DNA from: a virus
Length of the DNA: 64,000 bases
Virus record (IMG/VR): IMGVR_UViG_3300042317_000390
Coordinates: 62,001-126,000 of that record
Direction: 5' to 3' (one strand)
Shown in pieces: positions 9,908 through 17,777 of the stretch. The notes under the pieces are model-generated. The model saw only the letters and a list, made by a program, of their open reading frames with translations, did not search any database and was not told where the DNA came from. Made by a program: the position numbers and the translations under genes. Positions within the stretch are counted from its first letter, which is position 1. Each line of letters opens with the position of its first letter.

Positions 9908-11876
9908 ATGCACCCATGTGCTTTTTAATTTTCTTAGCTTCTTCCCAGTGATTGCCACCGATTAAAGATGCCCAATCTGGCCAACTAACATCAGCTGGAT
10001 GATTATAATTATATCCAGCCATATCTCCGATATATCCAGATTGACCGCCGTTGACTTGAATGTTATTTTGAGCAGGAGTTTCGTTAAATAAACTCTCTTG
10101 GAATGTTTCTTGATTAGCAGCAGATTGAACAGCAGTTTGTTTAACTATCTGACTATTCATTTCTGGTAAAGAAGTTCCACCTATTAATTGACCTGGACCA
10201 ATAGAAGGCATTAAGGCAGCTTGAGGCATAGGTGCGTTCATATTACCTAAAGCACTAGTTAGCATAGGTAAGAACGATCCTACTATTCCACCAAGACCAC
10301 CTGGCATAAAACTATTTAAAGCTCCTAATCCAATTTGCATAGGTAGATTAGATCCAGCAGGTTCCATTGGTCTAGAAATAGCAGTAGAACCAGATTCTGT
10401 TCTTTCAGCACTAGCAGAAGGCGGTGGAACAGTTTGTACTGTTGTCATTGGCGTTGAGCCGGGAGTTAACGTGGATTTATTATATGCTTCGCTATGTGCT
10501 TGATCGGGTGATGCTCCCATCAAACCACCGATAGCAGACGCACCACCTCTAATACCTTTACCGCCTATTTGAGCATGAATATGATTATCGTGATCTTTAA
10601 CTCTCCAAAGAACAGTATAACCAGCAGCTTGTAATTGTTTAGCTAACTTATCAAACTTTGGACCCCATACAGGATCTCTTGCTTCTACTATATTACCAGG
10701 AGCGTTAATATCCATAGCCATACCATCGTTATGCGCAGATCCAGGATGATGTTGCTCTGGATGAACGCCTCCGAAAGCTGGGTGCTCAGAAACTCTAATT
10801 CCCATACCTTGAAGAGCTTTTCCTAAAGCGACTAGATCGCCAGATGGTAAAGGAGAAGCGCCTTCCATTCTTTCTGAATCTTTACCAGAAGGAGTTACAG
10901 CAGCTGGTGTAGCATCAGATCTTGGAGTAGTAGCAGAAGCTGATTCTGATGGATTAGTAGAGGAACCAGCACTATACGATCTTTCAAATTTTGAAAGATA
11001 AGAACTTGGTGTTATATTATTTCTTTGTGCTTCTGCGGATATAGTATGTTTAGGACCAAGAAAGTGAGTTAATACGGCGTTTCTCAATCCTTCCTTTTTA
11101 ATTAGTTTTTGGAAGTAGTCATTAAATACCGCATCTTGAATTTCTGGTGGAGCATCTACTGCTCTTTTAAATTGAGTTCCAATACCAGCGCCAGCAGCTG
11201 CGCTTTGCCAAGTTGAGTCAATAAATTGATAAGCACCAGAAGCAGAACTGCCTGGGTTTTGTGCTTTATAACCGCCGCTACCTTTCGATTCAATCGATTT
11301 AATAGCATCGGCTGCGGCTTTCATATTAACGTTTTCTGGTCCAGACCCCCAATTAAAACTACTAGTATTAGAATCACCGCCGAGCATAGATGCGCCGCCT
11401 ACCACAGCACCGGCACCGATACCCATTTTAGTTAATTCCCAAAGACCGCTAGAAAGAGTACCAACACCAGAGGTAATTGCACCAAGTAATCCCTTTTCAC
11501 CTAGAGATTCTTTCATGTTCTCGTTTAGAGATTCGGTGCTATCGTTAAGGATAACGATGTTCTTTCCCATATCTCTAATAGAACCTAGAATGTTAGTTTC
11601 TACAGAGATAAGATCCTGCATGTAGACACCAAGTCTATCAATCTTTGACGACATTTCTTGAGTTTCAGATGCTACATCGTTTATAGAGTTTTCTAAATCA
11701 ACTACATCTTGTCTTTGGCTTTTAAATACAGTATAAATGTCTTTTACGACTCTACTGATATTAGCGTTTGACTGCATAGCAGCCTGACGGAATTCACCCA
11801 CGACTTGAGAAATTGAGAACTCCATAGAGTTTCTCATTTGATTTAGAATATAACTTAACTCTTCTGTGTCAGCCAT
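9906..11876 (-). CDS. Probable tape measure/tail hub protein with two muralytic domains, 656 aa
   Basis: The N-terminus (1-125) is heptad-rich coiled coil, followed by a Gly/Ala-rich hydrophobic stretch (130-165). A lytic-transglycosylase-like domain follows (catalytic Glu in SIESKG, E196, then GAYQFIDSTWQ at 214-224). A Ser/Thr/Pro linker leads to an M15-type D,D- or L,D-peptidase domain: SAHNDGMAMDIN (380-391, H382 and D389 ligands) and HIH (432-434). The remaining ~220 residues are low-complexity and Pro/Ser-rich. It follows a gp26/gp51 pair that looks like tail-assembly chaperones, so by context I infer a tape measure (gp29 role), with the enzymes opening the cell wall during injection. 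An alternative is a separate baseplate hub lysin. AAGGT precedes the start. Confidence 0.7.
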   Translation of the reverse strand: MADTEELSYILNQMRNSMEFSISQVVGEFRQAAMQSNANISRVVKDIYTVFKSQRQDVVDLENSINDVASETQEMSSKIDRLGVYMQDLISVETNILGSIRDMGKNIVILNDSTESLNENMKESLGEKGLLGAITSGVGTLSSGLWELTKMGIGAGAVVGGASMLGGDSNTSSFNWGSGPENVNMKAAADAIKSIESKGSGGYKAQNPGSSASGAYQFIDSTWQSAAAGAGIGTQFKRAVDAPPEIQDAVFNDYFQKLIKKEGLRNAVLTHFLGPKHTISAEAQRNNITPSSYLSKFERSYSAGSSTNPSESASATTPRSDATPAAVTPSGKDSERMEGASPLPSGDLVALGKALQGMGIRVSEHPAFGGVHPEQHHPGSAHNDGMAMDINAPGNIVEARDPVWGPKFDKLAKQLQAAGYTVLWRVKDHDNHIHAQIGGKGIRGGASAIGGLMGASPDQAHSEAYNKSTLTPGSTPMTTVQTVPPPSASAERTESGSTAISRPMEPAGSNLPMQIGLGALNSFMPGGLGGIVGSFLPMLTSALGNMNAPMPQAALMPSIGPGQLIGGTSLPEMNSQIVKQTAVQSAANQETFQESLFNETPAQNNIQVNGGQSGYIGDMAGYNYNHPADVSWPDWASLIGGNHWEEAKKIKKHMGA

Positions 11877-11887
11877 GGTTTACCTTC

Positions 11888-12067
11888 TTATTTTTGTTTC
11901 TTGGCTTCTTCTACTTCCTTCAAATAATCAACTAACATCTGTACATAAATGTCTCTTTCGAATGGTATTAGCGCTTCAACTTCACTTATGGAATATTTAT
12001 GATGCTGAACCATTGAAAATATCGTTGAATAATAGTTAGACAACGATGTATGACTCAGCGCCAAGTA
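11888..12067 (-). CDS. gp51-position ORF, reached by -1 frameshift from gp26 (59 codons)
   Basis: This open frame runs to TAA at 11888-11890 and overlaps the gp26 end in the -1 frame. It contains NYYSTIFSMVQHHKYSISEV and ALIPFERDIYVQML, a compact helical protein of the kind at the gp51 position of T4-like phages. It has no proper start: only a TTG at 12064 without ribosome binding site, or an internal ATG at 12013 that would cut off 18 residues. A U7 slippery sequence at the entry point (12067-12073) would fuse it to gp26. The arrangement equals the lambda G/GT tail-assembly chaperone pair, directly before the presumed tape measure. Confidence 0.65.
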   Translation of the reverse strand, partial: YLALSHTSLSNYYSTIFSMVQHHKYSISEVEALIPFERDIYVQMLVDYLKEVEEAKKQK

Positions 12068-12765
12068 AAAAAATCATTTAACGAATTCAGAACGATCTTT
12101 CGTTCATTACCCAAAGAATTTTCATATGTGATAACGTATTCCATTTTAGGAACATTTAATAGAAACTTTTGAATCTGTTCGAATGCCTTGATATTAAGGT
12201 TTTCTATAAAATCATTAAGTTCTTGCTTCTTATAATCTTTACACTGATATACTTCATCTTCATAATAGATCGAATCAATACATCGAACGATTAATTCAAA
12301 CATATAATCCTTCTCTAAGGATAAGAAGTCTTTATCATCATATAGAGCAGCAGTTGGGTATTTCATAATGATTCCAGATTTTCCAGATAACTTGATGTTG
12401 TTATCGACATTCTCTGGATATACCATTTTAACATCATCTAGATTGATATCAAAATCATACTTCTTCTGATCTTCGTTATCTTTATATGTTACCTTGATCA
12501 CGTTATCTACCGATAAAGATCTCAGCTTCAAGAAGATGTATTCTAAATCAAATAGTGCCAGCTTATTAACATCTAAAGTTTTATCAAGAGAGCAGTTGTT
12601 GATAATCTGTTTAATAGCTGCTAGAATATCAGCAGTATTCTCGCTCTCTTTTGACATAAGCAACAGTTTTTCTTCTTTAACTAAAAATGGTCTAAATTGA
12701 AATTCCTTTTTCATCGATGGTATTTCAATTCTGTACATTGGATAGTCAATTTTCGGTAAAGCCAT
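12055..12765 (-). CDS. 26: Baseplate hub assembly protein gp26-like / tail assembly chaperone, 236 aa
   Basis: Matches the T4_baseplate (gp26) family as I recall it: MALPKIDYPMYRIEIPS, FRPFLVKEEKLLLM (residues ~24-37), IKQIINNCSLD, and LFDLEYIFLKLRS. GGAG precedes the ATG. In T4 gp26 is needed for hub assembly. Here the 3' end contains a U7 heptamer in the correct frame for -1 slippage into the next ORF, so two products are expected: this 236-aa form and a ~290-aa extended one. That would make it the functional equivalent of the G protein of siphophages. Confidence 0.85.
   Translation of the reverse strand: MALPKIDYPMYRIEIPSMKKEFQFRPFLVKEEKLLLMSKESENTADILAAIKQIINNCSLDKTLDVNKLALFDLEYIFLKLRSLSVDNVIKVTYKDNEDQKKYDFDINLDDVKMVYPENVDNNIKLSGKSGIIMKYPTAALYDDKDFLSLEKDYMFELIVRCIDSIYYEDEVYQCKDYKKQELNDFIENLNIKAFEQIQKFLLNVPKMEYVITYENSLGNERKIVLNSLNDFFTWR
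12067..12073 (-). other. Predicted -1 ribosomal frameshift site (U UUU UUU)
   Basis: In the gp26 frame the mRNA reads GAU UUU UUU ACU UGG CGC UGA. The seven U form a canonical X XXY YYZ heptamer; a -1 slip changes the next codon to UAC and enters an open frame of 59 codons. The gp26 stop lies only three codons beyond the first post-slip codon. Confidence 0.65.
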
Positions 12766-12781
12766 ATTAAAACTCCATTAA

Positions 12782-13441
12782 TTAAGAACTTACAGTTTCC
12801 CTTTGTGTTCCTGTAAACATATTAGTTGGTTGTGGTCTAATAGTCTGCATACTTGAACCTTCGATAGAATACTCAGTGAATGCAATAGATACGTTGATCT
12901 TCATTAGATTGGTTGTATCAGCCCAAGATAAAGGAACTTCTCTAAGAGCCGTTGGAAAGGCTTCGAACAGATTTATCTTTTGAATGATATTACCAAACTG
13001 ATCGCAAATCATAATAACAATGGTTGAAGAGAATTGGTCTTTATATTCAGCTGTGTAGTTTGGAGCTTGGCCGTTAACACCATTATACTGAAATACTGCT
13101 CTTGTCCACTGATACCAATATTGCCAAAACTCGCAATAATGATCGCCTAGAATAGAGATGTTAATCTCTTGGAACTGTGCCGCTATAGGTTGCTTCTGGG
13201 TTGGACCAATACCGTATCTGTTAATATCAGCGGTCGATAATGAGATGCCAGGCGCTCTGACTTGATCGATACGGAAGCTCATATTTTGAGCTATGGAAGC
13301 AGTTGCTGTAGGATTGCCTTGATTGCTTAAATATGCGTTCGCAAGAACTGGTGGCGTTTGTACCATGACAACGAATGAGTTGTTATCAAGATAACCAAAG
13401 TCCCTGATATTTGTTGCGAATCTGTTTATATTAAAAGCCAT
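12782..13441 (-). CDS. Tail-tube-like baseplate protein (gp54/gp48-type), 219 aa
   Basis: The N-terminus (MAFNINRFATNI..FGYLDNNSFVVMV) has the same layout as the tail tube protein at the window end (MPFNINSFKANG..), and the body is beta-rich with ISILGDHYCEFWQYWYQW (~94-111) and LFEAFPTALREVPLSW, as in the T4 gp19/gp54 tube family. T4 gp54 starts tube polymerisation on the baseplate. Given that gp48 is assigned at 14463, gp54 is the most likely role here. AGGA precedes the start. The exact choice within the family is uncertain. Confidence 0.6.
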   Translation of the reverse strand: MAFNINRFATNIRDFGYLDNNSFVVMVQTPPVLANAYLSNQGNPTATASIAQNMSFRIDQVRAPGISLSTADINRYGIGPTQKQPIAAQFQEINISILGDHYCEFWQYWYQWTRAVFQYNGVNGQAPNYTAEYKDQFSSTIVIMICDQFGNIIQKINLFEAFPTALREVPLSWADTTNLMKINVSIAFTEYSIEGSSMQTIRPQPTNMFTGTQRETVSS

Positions 13442-13449
13442 TTTGATTC

Positions 13450-13962
13450 CTATGGGTATTTGTTTACTTTGCTATTAATTTCCCATCTTGCCAACGGTAA
13501 CATAATAACCTTATCCCATTGACTTGGGTGAATAAGGAAGAATGAGCTTCTAACATGACCATAAAGGTATCTTTTTATACAAGCCTGATATTTATAGAAA
13601 TAATTACCATATTCTTTCAATACCATATATGATAAATTTTCTAACTTTGTTGTTGAATTATATTTGTCATTATTAAGTAGTAGGTTTTTCAATGAATCAA
13701 GAAGTTTCTTTCTTGCCAATGGTGTGAGATAATGCATGTTTAGACCTAGAAAACCGTCATCGTAAAATTCCATAGGAAATACTAGAGGGCAAGTGTCCCA
13801 TATTGGCAACTTGTCTTTGGTCTTTGGATCGTAGATGTAAAGGTACATACTACCAACTGAAGGTCTGACTCGTTTTTGATATGTATTTCTTCTGTCTTTG
13901 GTAACTTCATCCAAAGTGTCATTAAACCACTCAACAGACTCTTGATTTTCTTTACTGGCCAT
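13450..13962 (-). CDS. Conserved T4-superfamily protein of unknown function, 170 aa
   Basis: Contains MYLYIYDPKTKDKLPIWDT (~39-57), FYDDGFLGLNMHYLTPLARK and KRYLYGHVRSSFFLIHPSQW (~129-148). This set of motifs is familiar to me from proteins conserved next to tail genes in T4-like phages of marine bacteria, without an assigned role. It follows gp4 with the start two bases after its stop, so it is translated with it. A virion or assembly protein is likely from context. I cannot assign a T4 number. Confidence 0.65.
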   Translation of the reverse strand: MASKENQESVEWFNDTLDEVTKDRRNTYQKRVRPSVGSMYLYIYDPKTKDKLPIWDTCPLVFPMEFYDDGFLGLNMHYLTPLARKKLLDSLKNLLLNNDKYNSTTKLENLSYMVLKEYGNYFYKYQACIKRYLYGHVRSSFFLIHPSQWDKVIMLPLARWEINSKVNKYP

Positions 13963-14412
13963 TTAAAACTTTAATCCGAGTTCGTGTTCTGTCATGATAA
14001 TAAATTCATAACCTCTATCTTTGCAGTATTCTCTGGCTGCTTTCCACTTTGCAGAGTTTACACCCCAGCGCATGACTTCTTTGATGTATTTATTAGATTT
14101 CTTCTTACTTTCTTGAATCACTGGTGGTTTTGTTTGACTGGCAGGTTTGACTTCAATTAAAATAGTCTTAGTCTTGTTATCAACTGTGTTTATTCTTGCA
14201 GTGAAATCAACAAAATATCTGTGGACTCTGTTGTCTACAGGCGAACGATATGGAATTATGGTTTCCTCTGAGGACCACCATATTACGTTAGGATCTGCAT
14301 CGAAACGATTCATAACCAATAATTCCCATCTTGAACGGTAAATTATGTTAGTAGGATCGCCTTTATACTTACTAGGATTTTTTGGTTTAAAAATCCCTTT
14401 ATAGGTAGCCAT
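13963..14412 (-). CDS. 4: Head completion protein gp4 (PD-(D/E)XK-type fold), 149 aa
   Basis: Nearly co-linear with T4 gp4: KGIFKPKNPSKYKGDPTNIIYRSRWELLVM (in two parts, residues 5-34), SSEETIIPYRSPVDNRVHRY and FVDF. It has nuclease-like core residues E30, D69 and the E87-V-K89 pair (IEVKP), i.e. a PD-(D/E)XK arrangement. In T4 gp4 is required to finish the DNA-filled head before tail joining. It is the first gene of the leftward operon; a TATAAATA box in the correct orientation lies upstream and no clear ribosome binding site is visible. Confidence 0.93.
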   Translation of the reverse strand: MATYKGIFKPKNPSKYKGDPTNIIYRSRWELLVMNRFDADPNVIWWSSEETIIPYRSPVDNRVHRYFVDFTARINTVDNKTKTILIEVKPASQTKPPVIQESKKKSNKYIKEVMRWGVNSAKWKAAREYCKDRGYEFIIMTEHELGLKF

Positions 14413-14425
14413 TGTTTGTAATCGG

Positions 14426-14433
14426 AATAAATA
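14426..14433 (+). promoter_or_regulatory. Late promoter variant (AATAAATA) for the rightward baseplate operon
   Basis: AATAAATA differs from the T4 late box at the first base only. Transcription would start near 14439, about 24 bases before the gp48 ATG at 14463. The same variant precedes three other structural genes in this window. Confidence 0.45.
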
Positions 14434-14445
14434 TAATGAAAAAAG

Positions 14446-14453
14446 TATTTATA
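14446..14453 (-). promoter_or_regulatory. T4-type late promoter for the leftward operon (gp4 to 656-aa protein)
   Basis: The + strand TATTTATA reads TATAAATA on the - strand. It lies 34-41 bases upstream of the gp4 start. With the AATAAATA on the opposite strand it forms an overlapping divergent late promoter region. Confidence 0.6.
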
Positions 14454-14462
14454 GGGGATTCT

Positions 14463-15188
14463 ATGCCAAACTTTCCACAACCACCTGGAAGATATAACAA
14501 AGACAATAATGCCTTTCCAAATGATTTGGTTCAAGGCACAAGACAGTTTTACACCAGAATTGGGTTTGGTTTGTATGACTTCTCTTTATCGGGCGGCGCT
14601 GGTGCATTATCACTAGGTGGGTCTATAAAGCTCCCAATGCCAAAAAGAATCAACGATATTGAGAACATTATATGGGAAGAGTGGTCTGCTACACAGGCAG
14701 CACAAGGTGCCGCAGAAGGCGTTGTAACTAGAACTTTGGGTCAAGTATTTGGAACATCATTAACAGCAGGTATTACAGCTGCTGCTCCAATGGCTGGTAT
14801 CGCTTCTGGTAGAGCTTTGAATCCTTTCCAATACATGATGTTCAAAAGACCAGGATTCAAGGAACACACATTAGAGTGGGTATTATCACCAAACACTCAA
14901 TCTGAATCTGATTCTTTACAAAGAATTATTAAACAGTGCAAGAGGGCTGCTCTTCCAACAAGAGAAAGCACATTCTTGATGAAATACCCACAAATAGCTT
15001 TAGTTAGTTTCGTCCCAAATCAATATTTGTTTACCTTAAAACCTTGTGCTATCACTTCTGTACAAGTTAACTTTACAGGTTCTGGTGGTCCATCTTTCTT
15101 CAAGAGCGGTGCGCCTACTGTGGTAACTCTATCTCTTAACTTAAAAGAAATCCAGCTTTGGGAATCAACAGACCCAGACCTAATGTAA
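14463..15188 (+). CDS. 48: Baseplate tail-tube cap gp48-like, 241 aa
   Basis: The ATG at 14463 is chosen for AGGGG (14453-14457) and because upstream in-frame ATGs fall at or before the expected transcript start. Features: a PGRY segment at the N-terminus, FSLSGGAGALSLGGSIKLPMP (in parts, ~41-62), an Ala/Gly-rich loop (~75-120), and the NPFQYMMFKRPGFKEHTLEW stretch typical of the gp48 family of tube-like baseplate caps. Predicted to sit on the hub and start the tube. The first gene of a ~20 kb baseplate operon; gp53 follows at once. Confidence 0.75.
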   Translation: MPNFPQPPGRYNKDNNAFPNDLVQGTRQFYTRIGFGLYDFSLSGGAGALSLGGSIKLPMPKRINDIENIIWEEWSATQAAQGAAEGVVTRTLGQVFGTSLTAGITAAAPMAGIASGRALNPFQYMMFKRPGFKEHTLEWVLSPNTQSESDSLQRIIKQCKRAALPTRESTFLMKYPQIALVSFVPNQYLFTLKPCAITSVQVNFTGSGGPSFFKSGAPTVVTLSLNLKEIQLWESTDPDLM

Positions 15189-15200
15189 CGGATAAAGTTT

Positions 15201-16106
15201 ATGGCACAAAGATATTTCGACAAGTTTCCATTAATAACATATAGTAACAATCAAGTTGTTGATATTACTAAGCGTGTTGCTATGCTCGACAAGGTTTCAG
15301 AGAATCCTTATGTTTTCTACCCATATGAAATTACATCAAACGAGAGAGCAGATCAGCTAAGCGCTAGATATTATGAGGATCAATATAAGAGTTGGATAAT
15401 ATATCTTGTTAATAATATCGTAGATCCATATTACGAATGGTACATGAGCGAAAGAGAATTTACAGATTTTCTAGTTAAGAAATATGGCAGCTTCTATGAC
15501 GCTCAAACCAAGATTAAGTATTATAGAAATAATTGGATTGGTCAAGATAATATAGACGTTAGTACATTTAACGCCATGTCTGCTGGTATGCAGAAATATT
15601 GGGAACCGACTCTAGGGACAAATAATAGAATTAATGGTTATACCAGAAAGAAAAATGATTGGACTCTAACTACTAACAAGATTATAACATATGGCGCTAA
15701 TACTACAACATTTTCTGTTTACACTGATAAAGGTTTAGGCTTCAAGGTCGATGAGATCTGTGATATTGTATTCGATGATTATAATTCGGGTAAAGGACAG
15801 TTTGTTGCGTCTAGTAATAGTGAAATATTAATACAGCATGTTAGTGGGAGTTATTATACTAGCAACTCAGTGTCTATTACTTCTAACAGCTATATCTATG
15901 GTACAGAAAGTAAGGTTAATACTAAATTCATCAGCGTATCAACCGCTGCTAATAATATACCAGACGATGAAGTTGTATACTGGAGTCCTATTACGTATTT
16001 TGAATACGAAACTGAAAGAAATGAATATAACAAGACTGTTAGAATCTTGGATAGTGACTATAAACAGAATATGGTAGAAAGTCTTAAACAGAAGATTAAG
16101 GAATAA
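15201..16106 (+). CDS. 53: Baseplate wedge protein gp53, 301 aa
   Basis: The N-terminal part matches T4 gp53: MAQRYFDKFPLITY, ARYYEDQYKSWIIYLVNNIVDPYYEWYMSEREF (in parts, ~52-85), corresponding to T4 'NPQLYWVLLMCNDNYDPYYGW'. gp53 clamps neighbouring wedges together to close the six-fold baseplate. It is longer than T4 gp53 (196 aa): residues ~145-265 add a beta-rich insert. In T4 genes 4 and 53 are neighbours, and here they lie on either side of the divergent promoter region. Confidence 0.85.
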   Translation: MAQRYFDKFPLITYSNNQVVDITKRVAMLDKVSENPYVFYPYEITSNERADQLSARYYEDQYKSWIIYLVNNIVDPYYEWYMSEREFTDFLVKKYGSFYDAQTKIKYYRNNWIGQDNIDVSTFNAMSAGMQKYWEPTLGTNNRINGYTRKKNDWTLTTNKIITYGANTTTFSVYTDKGLGFKVDEICDIVFDDYNSGKGQFVASSNSEILIQHVSGSYYTSNSVSITSNSYIYGTESKVNTKFISVSTAANNIPDDEVVYWSPITYFEYETERNEYNKTVRILDSDYKQNMVESLKQKIKE

Positions 16107-16107
16107 A

Positions 16108-17367
16108 ATGCCTGCTGGTGATATAAAAATAACTTCAATTAAAGTTGGTAATATGGATCTAACCAGCACTGATAAAGTGTCTTTGGCTGGATTTAATGTT
16201 TATGAGGACATTCTCAACCCATATGGTCCAGTCGCTGAGATTAGAGTTGTAGATCCATCAGACGCTCTAGGTCAAAACAAAGTTAGCGGATCTTATGACC
16301 AAGATGTTGAGATCAAGTTCTCAGGAGATGATAACATCGGAAGTCTTGGTGGAGGTGGATCTACTCTTAAATTGAAGATGTATCAGAATAAGAACTTAAA
16401 CGACCAGTCTGTAACCAATACAGGTTCTGGTCATCATAAGCAATATGATATTCGTGCTGTATCTCCAGAGTTATTAAACGCACAAGGTAATCACGTCGAA
16501 AAGAGTTTTAATGGAAAGACTGGTGATGTTGTAAAGCACATTCTTGAAAAAGGATTTAAGACCAAGAGACAAATTGAGATAGCAAGTACAAAACAAAGAC
16601 GTATTGTTATTCCAAAGATGCATCCATTAGATGCTATTAAGAAGATGAACGGAGAACACGTTTCAGAAAAGTATGAGTCATCTTGCTTTGCTTTATTCCA
16701 ACAGGCAGATCAAGGCGGTGAGCATAAATATGTGTTCAAGACGTTTGAAGAGTTATTCGAGAAACAGCCTGTTGTTAAGTTAAAACAAACAACAAATCTT
16801 AACTTCAGTAGCGCTAATCAACAGGAAAGACAAAATTCTATTATTTGGTTCAAGCCATCCGATTCATTCTTTACAGGTTCTAGAGCTTTAAGTAAATCAA
16901 GTGAACATACTATAGACCTTACAACCCATAAAGTTGTTGCGACTAATACGAATAAAAGTAACAAGTTTAAGTTCGCAGACGATAGTAAGATTTACGAGCA
17001 AGCACCATCTTATGCTAATTCTGTTCCTATTAGATATATTCATGATAAGGTTAACAATAAGGATAAGCATCAGACATCAGAAGCAAAAACTAAAAGAGCT
17101 GACTTTCTAGCTCAATTAGCACAGACATCTGCCGAATTAGAAGTTTATTACAATCCTAAGATCACATTAGGTTCGGTTATTGAATTACAGATTCCAAAGA
17201 AAGCTAACGATAATACTGAAGAAGGTGAGAAGCAGTGGAATGGTAAGTGCTTAGTCGTTGCTATCAGAACAAAATATAGAGTGGCTAAAGAGCCACCAAA
17301 TTGCACCATGATATTACGAGTCGTGAAGGGTAATTCGTATAAAGAAGGCGGTGGAGGTAATGGATAA
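16108..17367 (+). CDS. Baseplate hub protein (gp27-like), 419 aa
   Basis: Beta-rich protein beginning with VGNMDLTSTDKVSLAGFNVYEDILNPYG (in parts) and later DVVKHILEKGF and LEVYYNPKITLGSVIELQIPKK. The two-barrel organisation, size and position directly before the gp5 OB-domain protein fit the T4 gp27/phage Mu gp44 hub family. The hub trimer supports the spike and is the channel of the baseplate. Assignment rests on position and general layout, as sequence identity within this family is low. The stop overlaps the next ATG (TAATG). Confidence 0.65.
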   Translation: MPAGDIKITSIKVGNMDLTSTDKVSLAGFNVYEDILNPYGPVAEIRVVDPSDALGQNKVSGSYDQDVEIKFSGDDNIGSLGGGGSTLKLKMYQNKNLNDQSVTNTGSGHHKQYDIRAVSPELLNAQGNHVEKSFNGKTGDVVKHILEKGFKTKRQIEIASTKQRRIVIPKMHPLDAIKKMNGEHVSEKYESSCFALFQQADQGGEHKYVFKTFEELFEKQPVVKLKQTTNLNFSSANQQERQNSIIWFKPSDSFFTGSRALSKSSEHTIDLTTHKVVATNTNKSNKFKFADDSKIYEQAPSYANSVPIRYIHDKVNNKDKHQTSEAKTKRADFLAQLAQTSAELEVYYNPKITLGSVIELQIPKKANDNTEEGEKQWNGKCLVVAIRTKYRVAKEPPNCTMILRVVKGNSYKEGGGGNG

Positions 17368-17777
17368 TGTTTGAGATTGGAGAGGTTAGAAACTTTGAAG
17401 ACGATCCAACCAAATCAGGTCGTGTAAAAGTTAGAATTTATAATAACCATAACGACGAACAAGGAGTAAAGGACGATGATCTTCCTTGGGCTATGGTCGT
17501 TCATCCTATTACTTCTCCTGCTACTGGTAGAATGGGTATTTCGCCATCTGGGCTTAAAGTTGGATCCAGAGTTCTAGTTACATATTTACCACATGATACT
17601 GCTAAACAATATCCAATTGTATTAGGCTCTCTTGCTCGTGGTGATATGCCAGAAGGTAACGATGATAGTAATGGTGGCGTTGGAACAGATACTCAAGACG
17701 CTCAGAAGAATTCAGGTGGTAAGATTAGAAAGCCAGGAATTGATAATCCAGCTTATACGAAGAAGGACAATAATTAA
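17367..17777 (+). CDS. gp5 N-terminal OB-fold protein of the baseplate spike, 136 aa
   Basis: MFEIGEVRNFEDDPTKSGRVKVRIYNNH (in parts), DLPWAMVV, GLKVGSRVLVTYLPHDTAKQYPIVLGSL are the hallmarks of the OB-fold at the N-terminus of T4 gp5 and VgrG proteins, which binds the gp27 ring. In T4 this domain is fused to a lysozyme and a beta-helix; here the ORF ends after a short polar tail and the beta-helix is on a separate gene (19261-20103). No lysozyme domain follows. The start overlaps the gp27-like stop, and the stop overlaps the next start. Confidence 0.85.
   Translation: MFEIGEVRNFEDDPTKSGRVKVRIYNNHNDEQGVKDDDLPWAMVVHPITSPATGRMGISPSGLKVGSRVLVTYLPHDTAKQYPIVLGSLARGDMPEGNDDSNGGVGTDTQDAQKNSGGKIRKPGIDNPAYTKKDNN

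Noticed and set aside
13589-13596. TATTTATA (a - strand TATAAATA) inside the 170-aa gene
   Set aside because: Located mid-gene, more than 100 bases before the next gene start and explained by Tyr/Lys codons; kept out as probable chance match.
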